Shown: positions 5,647 to 9,249 of the stretch, in pieces | Position numbering within the stretch: position 1 is the first letter of the stretch | How the letters are laid out: the number at the start of each line of letters is the position of its first letter | Assembly: GCA_024641465.1 (NCBI GenBank) | Contig: JAHEDB010000042.1 | Span: 1,456 to 10,704, forward strand | DNA: 9,249 nt | DNA from: Chromatiales bacterium | GTDB taxonomy: Bacteria > Pseudomonadota > Gammaproteobacteria > UBA6429 > Thiohalophilaceae | Direction: 5' to 3' | Notes under the pieces: generated by a model | What the model was told of the DNA's origin: nothing | Databases searched by the model: none | Seen by the model: only the letters and a program-made list of their open reading frames with translations | Program-made: the position numbers and the translations under genes

Positions 5647-6528
5647 ATGGACAAAGAACGATTAAAGAGCATCCTCGAGGCCGTATTGATGGCCGCCTCA
5701 GCGCCACTGACCATCGAGGCGCTGATGAACATTTTCGAGGAAGACCAACGCCCGCAACAGGATGAGTTCATGGCCGCCCTCGATGAGCTGGCCGGTGACT
5801 GCGCGGCACGCAGCTATGAACTGAAAAAGGTCAACAGCGGTTATCGCTTCCAGGTCAAAAAGGATTATGCCGATTTCGTTTCACGCCTGTGGGAAGACAA
5901 ACCGGCGCGTTATTCCCGCGCCCTGCTCGAAACCCTGGCCCTGATCGCCTATCGTCAGCCGATCACCCGCGGTGAGATCGAAGCGGTGCGCGGCGTCAGC
6001 GTCAGCAGCCAGATCATCAAGACCCTCGACGAGCGTGAATGGATCAAGGTAGTGGGCCATCGCGATGTACCGGGCAAGCCCGCCCTGTATGCCACCACCA
6101 AAGCCTTCCTCGATTATTTTAATCTCGAAAGCCTCGACGACCTGCCCAGCCTGCAGGAGATCCGCGATATCGACGCGATCAATGCCGAACTCGACCTGCG
6201 CATGCCGCGCGACGAAGCGGCGAACACTGAACAGACGGAAGCCGACAATGTTAGTGACGAAGAACAATCCGCTGATGAGACGGATGGCGGCATCAGCCTG
6301 AGCGTGGCCGATGCAAGCGAACAGGTCGCAGCGGATGCTGAACAGTCCGAGATAGAGAACAGTGAAGCGGAAGATATGGCCGCTGCTGAACATGCCGATG
6401 TTATGCATCAAGCCATGAGTGATACTACCGAACACGAGCAGGCTGATATCACTGTAGAGTCGGCAGATGACGACAGCGAAGCGCAGGATGAACACCTGGA
6501 ATCCGCCTCTGCCAGGGCCGAGCACTAG
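5647..6528 (+). CDS. scpB: Segregation and condensation protein B, with long acidic tail
   Basis: The dimeric winged-helix partner of ScpA in the Smc-ScpAB complex. The conserved core fills residues 1 to about 185: LKSILEAVLMAASAPLTIEAL at the start, ELKKVNSGYRFQVKKDYADFV, RYSRALLETLALIAYRQPITRGEIEAVRGVSVSSQIIKTL, the WIKVVGHRDVPGKPALYATTKAFLDYF block and the LDDLPSLQEI motif. ScpB proteins are commonly about 170-200 residues; this one has 293. The extra 105 residues (from about 189) carry 35 Asp/Glu, no Lys and one Arg, so the tail is low-complexity and probably disordered. A GGAAAGAG ribosome-binding site precedes the ATG. rluB starts 4 bases after the stop, which suggests translational coupling. 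The core call is secure; the role of the tail is unknown. Confidence 0.96.
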   Translation: MDKERLKSILEAVLMAASAPLTIEALMNIFEEDQRPQQDEFMAALDELAGDCAARSYELKKVNSGYRFQVKKDYADFVSRLWEDKPARYSRALLETLALIAYRQPITRGEIEAVRGVSVSSQIIKTLDEREWIKVVGHRDVPGKPALYATTKAFLDYFNLESLDDLPSLQEIRDIDAINAELDLRMPRDEAANTEQTEADNVSDEEQSADETDGGISLSVADASEQVAADAEQSEIENSEAEDMAAAEHADVMHQAMSDTTEHEQADITVESADDDSEAQDEHLESASARAEH

Positions 6529-6532
6529 ACCG

Positions 6533-7369
6533 ATGGCGAATCAACAGACCAAGGGTGAAAAGCTGCAAAAGGTGCTGGCCAATGCCGGCTTTGCCTCGCG
6601 TCGGGTGATCGAGGACTGGATCGAGCAGGGGCGGATCACGGTCAACGGCGAGGTCGCCACCACCGGCATTCGTGTCATCGAACAGGACCAGATCGTCATT
6701 GATGGCAAACCCTTTCAGTTTACCACTAATCTGCAAAAGACCCGCGTCATCGCCTATCACAAACCGGTGGGTGAGATCTGTAGCCGCGACGACCCGGAAG
6801 GTCGCAAGACCATTTTTGCGCATTTGCCGCCGATCCAGCGCGGTCGCTGGATCACCATCGGTCGACTCGATATCAATACCTCCGGTCTGTTGCTGTTGAC
6901 CACCAATGGCGAGCTGGCCAATCGCCTGATGCATCCCTCGTATGAAGTCGAACGCGAATACGCCGTGCGCGTGCTGGGCGAGGTCAAGGCCGAGACCCTG
7001 CAGGTATTGAAGAAGGGTGTCATGCTGGAGGACGGTGAGGCGAGTTTCAATGAGATCATCGATGGCGGCGGCGAAGGCGCCAACCACTGGTATCACGTCA
7101 TCCTGCACGAAGGGCGCAATCGTGAGGTGCGTCGTCTGTGGGAGGCCGTGGGCTGTACCGTCAGTCGCCTGAGCCGCGTCCGCTTCGGACAGATCACCCT
7201 GGAGCGCACTCTGAAACCGGGCAAGTGGCAGGACCTGCCACCCCGGCAGATCGAGGCCCTCGCCAAAAAGGTTGGGATCGAACTCCAGCCGGAGCAGATC
7301 TATCAGGATCACAGCCATAGCCGATCGGCAAGATCCACCGCCGGGAGGAGCAGTAAGCGGCGCTATTGA
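6533..7369 (+). CDS. rluB: 23S rRNA pseudouridine(2605) synthase RluB
   Basis: An RsuA/RluB-family pseudouridine synthase, which in E. coli isomerises U2605 of 23S rRNA. The protein has 278 residues. An N-terminal S4 RNA-binding domain covers about residues 8-67 (GEKLQKVLANAGFASRR, then IEQGRITVNGEVA). The catalytic motif GRLDINTSGLLLLTTNGELA puts the active-site Asp at 113, close to Asp110 of E. coli RluB. Further motifs are YHKPVGEICS, the REYAVRVLG segment and LHEGRNREVRRLWEAVGCTVSRLSRVRFG. The C-terminus is a short basic tail (SRSARSTAGRSSKRRY). The start at 6533 was chosen over in-frame upstream starts inside scpB because MANQQTKGEKLQKVL fits the family. RluB and its paralogue RluE share the fold, but the S4 domain and length favour RluB. 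Confidence 0.93.
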   Translation: MANQQTKGEKLQKVLANAGFASRRVIEDWIEQGRITVNGEVATTGIRVIEQDQIVIDGKPFQFTTNLQKTRVIAYHKPVGEICSRDDPEGRKTIFAHLPPIQRGRWITIGRLDINTSGLLLLTTNGELANRLMHPSYEVEREYAVRVLGEVKAETLQVLKKGVMLEDGEASFNEIIDGGGEGANHWYHVILHEGRNREVRRLWEAVGCTVSRLSRVRFGQITLERTLKPGKWQDLPPRQIEALAKKVGIELQPEQIYQDHSHSRSARSTAGRSSKRRY

Positions 7370-7408
7370 TGATCGAAACCCGCCCTTATCTTGCCGCAAC
7401 AATCTGGC

Positions 7409-8059
7409 ATGTCCCTGAAAAAAATTTATAACACCCTCTTTAAAAATTACGGCCCGCAAAACTGGTGGCCGGGTGACACCCCCTTCGAGGTCATGGTCGG
7501 CGCGGTACTGACCCAGAACACCGCCTGGTTGAATGTCGAACGGGCGATTCACAATCTTGTCGAGGCCAACGCCCTGTCGGCCGAGACCATCGTCGCCGCT
7601 CACCCCAAACGCCTGGCCGTCTGGCTCAAACCCTCTGGGTATTTCAACATCAAGGCCAAGCGCCTGAAGAATTACTGTCGTTGGTACATCGAGCAGGGTG
7701 GCTATGAGGCCCTGCTCGGGTGGCCGACCGATGAACTGCGCCACGGCCTGTTATCGGTCAACGGTGTCGGGCCGGAGACGGCCGACGATATCCTGTTGTA
7801 TGCCTTTGACCGTCCGGTGTTTGTGATCGATGCCTATACCCGCCGATTGTTCCGTCGCCTGGGGTTGATCGAGGGCAGTGAGCACTATGAAGAATTGCGC
7901 CGTATCTTTGAGACTGGTTTACGGTCGGCCTCAGATCGGGTGCAGCTGTTTAATGAATATCATGCCCTGATCGTGATCCATGCCAAGGATGTCTGCAAGA
8001 CCAAACCGAATTGTCAGGTCTGTTGCCTGATTCAGGCCTGCCAGGTGAAGGGGCCGTGA
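7409..8059 (+). CDS. Endonuclease III-like DNA glycosylase (HhH-GPD, Fe-S; COG2231/MagIII-like)
   Basis: A base-excision DNA glycosylase of the HhH-GPD superfamily, 216 residues from this ATG. Features in order: WWPGDTPFEVMVGAVLTQNTAWLNVERAI, a helical middle with KPSGYFNIKAKRLK, the helix-hairpin-helix LLSVNGVGPETADDILLYAF, catalytic-type Asp141 in VIDAYTRR, and C-terminal cysteines 196, 202, 205 and 211 (CX5CX2CX5C), which should hold a 4Fe-4S cluster. The residue matching the catalytic Lys of endonuclease III (GRKTA) is Glu123 (GPETA). That predicts a monofunctional glycosylase with no beta-lyase step, as in the MagIII 3-methyladenine glycosylase group, which it resembles. The substrate is not provable here. 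The start is uncertain: an in-frame TTG at 7391 would add six residues, and neither start has a good Shine-Dalgarno. It lies 39 bases after rluB and could share its transcript. Confidence 0.88.
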   Translation: MSLKKIYNTLFKNYGPQNWWPGDTPFEVMVGAVLTQNTAWLNVERAIHNLVEANALSAETIVAAHPKRLAVWLKPSGYFNIKAKRLKNYCRWYIEQGGYEALLGWPTDELRHGLLSVNGVGPETADDILLYAFDRPVFVIDAYTRRLFRRLGLIEGSEHYEELRRIFETGLRSASDRVQLFNEYHALIVIHAKDVCKTKPNCQVCCLIQACQVKGP

Positions 8060-8488
8060 TCAGCCGGTCTTGCGCAACTGGTGGCGGGAGCGCAGGGTAA
8101 ATGGCTTGAGTTCGGGTGGCAGGTCGATGTGTTCGCTGAGCAGCACCACGACCTTGTCGACCTCGCCGTTGATGATCTCCCTGAGTTGCTCGACAACCTC
8201 GATCTTCTCCAGAGCCGGGTGAAAGTCCTGCAGGATATAGACCCCGAAATGGCGGCTCAGCTCGATATGGTCGAGCAGGTTACGGGCCTGGGTGGTGCGG
8301 GGGATCTCGATGTGGGCGGCGCCAAAGCGGTACATGCGCTGGCCGGGGCGGGAATGATAATAGGCCTTGTTACTGAAGCGGCTTAGCTGGGTGATCAGTT
8401 CTTCGACACGATGGGGGTCATCGGTCTCGATGGTGACGAGACGGTACTTGGCGTCAAACATCTTGTCGAGCTGTTCCAGATAATCCAT
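8060..8488 (-). CDS. Orphan protein resembling the N-terminal domain of Ycf46/SpoVK-type AAA+ ATPases
   Basis: A 142-residue soluble protein with no signal peptide or membrane span. It resembles the N-terminal region of Ycf46-like AAA+ ATPases: an opening LEQLDKMFDAKYRLVTIETD with DPHRVEELI, then a segment before GVYILQDFHPAL, then VEQLREIINGEVDKVVVLLS and HIDLPPELKPFTL. In that family this part is a degenerate ATPase-like domain that precedes the true AAA+ module. Here the frame stops in the basic tail RSRHQLRKTG, and no Walker A or B motif follows on this strand, because the adjoining DNA encodes the convergent glycosylase. It may be a genuine stand-alone version or a truncated ATPase. The resemblance is from memory of family motifs and is moderate. 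The diguanylate cyclase gene is 94 bases upstream in the same direction, so they could be cotranscribed. No function is assigned. Confidence 0.6.
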   Translation of the reverse strand: MDYLEQLDKMFDAKYRLVTIETDDPHRVEELITQLSRFSNKAYYHSRPGQRMYRFGAAHIEIPRTTQARNLLDHIELSRHFGVYILQDFHPALEKIEVVEQLREIINGEVDKVVVLLSEHIDLPPELKPFTLRSRHQLRKTG

Positions 8489-8497
8489 CGCACTTCT

Positions 8498-8517
8498 TTC
8501 CCTCTTTCCTGAGGGAA
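8498..8517 (-). promoter_or_regulatory. Leader hairpin covering the probable ribosome-binding site
   Basis: On the minus strand TTCCCTC and GAGGGAA form a perfect 7-bp stem around the 6-base loop AGGAAA. The GAGGGA arm ends about 9 bases before the ATG of the orphan protein gene and is the best Shine-Dalgarno candidate. Folding would hide it, which could lower or tune translation. AAGAAG closer to the ATG could serve as an alternative weak site. Confidence 0.4.
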
Positions 8518-8530
8518 TTGTAACGACTGG

Positions 8531-8580
8531 CCGGCCTCAGCGTCCAGCGCTATCCGACCGGGCTGGTCGTGGCTGGCCGG
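8531..8580. repeat. Nested inverted repeat after the diguanylate cyclase gene
   Basis: CCGG (8531-8534), CCAGC (8544-8548) and CGACC (8555-8559) are mirrored in order by GGTCG (8565-8569), GCTGG (8572-8576) and CCGG (8577-8580). This gives three concentric short stems just past the stop at 8583. Also, CTGGCCGG is directly repeated at 8527 and 8573. No T-run follows on the minus strand, so it could be a Rho-independent-like stop without a U-tract or a stability element. Confidence 0.3.
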
Positions 8581-8582
8581 GA

Positions 8583-9249
8583 TCAGGTGGATTCCGGCAG
8601 GAAGGGGGCGGGAGTCTGGTCGTCGGCGACGGCGGTGAAGCGGGGTTCGGTGTAATAATGTACCTGATTACGGCCTGCCTCCTTGGCCTGATAGAGGGCC
8701 GAGTCGGCCTTGTTGAACAGGCGTTTGGTATCGTCCCGGCCGGTCAGGGTGGCAACGCCAAAACTTGCAGTCACGGCAATCTCTTGCCGATCATAGACAA
8801 AGGGGTAGACCTCGATGGCGACACGCAGACGCTCGGCGATGCGCTTGGCACCCTCGCTGTCCGTGCCCGACAGGATCAGCACGAACTCCTCACCACCGTA
8901 GCGGAACAGCATATCGCTGCCACGCACGGTTTCGTCGATGCAGGTGACCAGGGTCTTGAGGATGTAATCCCCGGCGCTGTGGCCATAGCTGTCATTGACG
9001 TTTTTAAACTTGTCGAGGTCAACCACCACCAGCGACAGGGGCAGTTGGTGGCGATGGGCCAGCTCGACTTCACGTTGCAGGATCTTGTCCAACGCGGCAC
9101 GGTTATTGGCCCCGGTGAGCGGGTCCATGTGGGCGGCCTTGATGGCCTTTTGGTACAAAATTGCGTTACGCAGCGGGTAAATCAGCTGACAGAGCAGGGT
9201 TTCCATGGTCGCCATCTCATCCTGAGAAAAGGGCAGCTTGCGCGAGAAG
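8583..9249 (-). CDS. GGDEF diguanylate cyclase (N-terminus cut by window edge)
   Basis: The C-terminal part of an enzyme that makes cyclic di-GMP from two GTP. The frame is open to the right edge and continues upstream of the internal ATG at 9215 (SRKLPFSQDEMATMETLL), so the start and any sensor domain lie outside the window. The GGDEF domain opens with DPLTGANNRAALDKIL, followed by LSLVVVDLDKFKNVNDSYGH (metal and substrate binding) and the active-site loop RYGGEEF, coded at 8883-8897. RGSD lies five residues before the loop, matching the RxxD inhibitory site that allows product feedback. Then come VTASFGVA and ADSALYQAKEAGRNQVHYY. The helical segment before the domain (METLLCQLIYPLRNAILYQKAIKAAH) looks like a signalling linker. 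The last 25 or so residues are a Pro/Thr-rich tail. Catalytic residues are intact, so it should be active; the signal it senses is unseen. Confidence 0.95.
   Translation of the reverse strand, partial: FSRKLPFSQDEMATMETLLCQLIYPLRNAILYQKAIKAAHMDPLTGANNRAALDKILQREVELAHRHQLPLSLVVVDLDKFKNVNDSYGHSAGDYILKTLVTCIDETVRGSDMLFRYGGEEFVLILSGTDSEGAKRIAERLRVAIEVYPFVYDRQEIAVTASFGVATLTGRDDTKRLFNKADSALYQAKEAGRNQVHYYTEPRFTAVADDQTPAPFLPEST

Noticed and set aside
6467..6532. Upstream in-frame start for rluB inside scpB
   Set aside because: The added 22 residues are the scpB tail read out of frame and do not resemble the family. The ATG at 6533 sits directly after the scpB stop.
6449..7744. A 431-codon open frame on the minus strand across scpB, rluB and the glycosylase gene
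   Set aside because: It is the mirror of three well-supported genes, spans their junctions, and has no domain or ribosome-binding signal to support it.

Overview
The window looks like chromosomal DNA of a gammaproteobacterium. The evidence is protein content: YciB, YciI, an RNase AM/YciV-type PHP protein, YciO, TrpS, ScpA, ScpB and RluB all resemble their gammaproteobacterial versions, and the gene grouping is of a kind seen in that class. ScpA/ScpB suggest an Smc-ScpAB condensin rather than MukBEF. The genus cannot be named from sequence alone. It is mostly an ordinary housekeeping region with dense coding and short gaps.

Left part (1-1590, minus strand): yciB (inner-membrane protein), yciI and a secreted parvulin-type peptidyl-prolyl isomerase, which runs off the left edge. 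They are closely spaced and probably one operon. A 178-base divergent control region (1591-1768) separates them from the rightward genes. It holds overlapping candidate -10 boxes, a hairpin and a short tandem repeat.

Central part (1769-8059, plus strand): a PHP-domain 5'-3' exoribonuclease (rnm/yciV), yciO, a 300-base gap, then trpS, scpA, scpB, rluB and an endonuclease III-like DNA glycosylase. trpS to rluB are separated by 4-20 bases and are probably cotranscribed. The themes are RNA maturation and modification, translation, chromosome condensation and base-excision repair. The gap before trpS carries a 141-bp near-palindromic, MITE-like element with matched ends and a possible 4-bp target duplication. 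This is the clearest mobile-DNA signal in the window.

Right part (8060-9249, minus strand): a 142-residue protein resembling only the N-terminal domain of Ycf46-type AAA+ ATPases, and upstream of it a GGDEF diguanylate cyclase cut by the right edge. The small gene converges on the glycosylase gene with no base between the two stop codons.

I found no CRISPR array, tRNA, rRNA, phage gene or transposase. Nothing looks like a wholly new multi-gene system. The items most worth a second look are the palindromic element, the orphan Ycf46-N-like protein, the Lys-less Fe-S glycosylase and the long acidic tail on ScpB.
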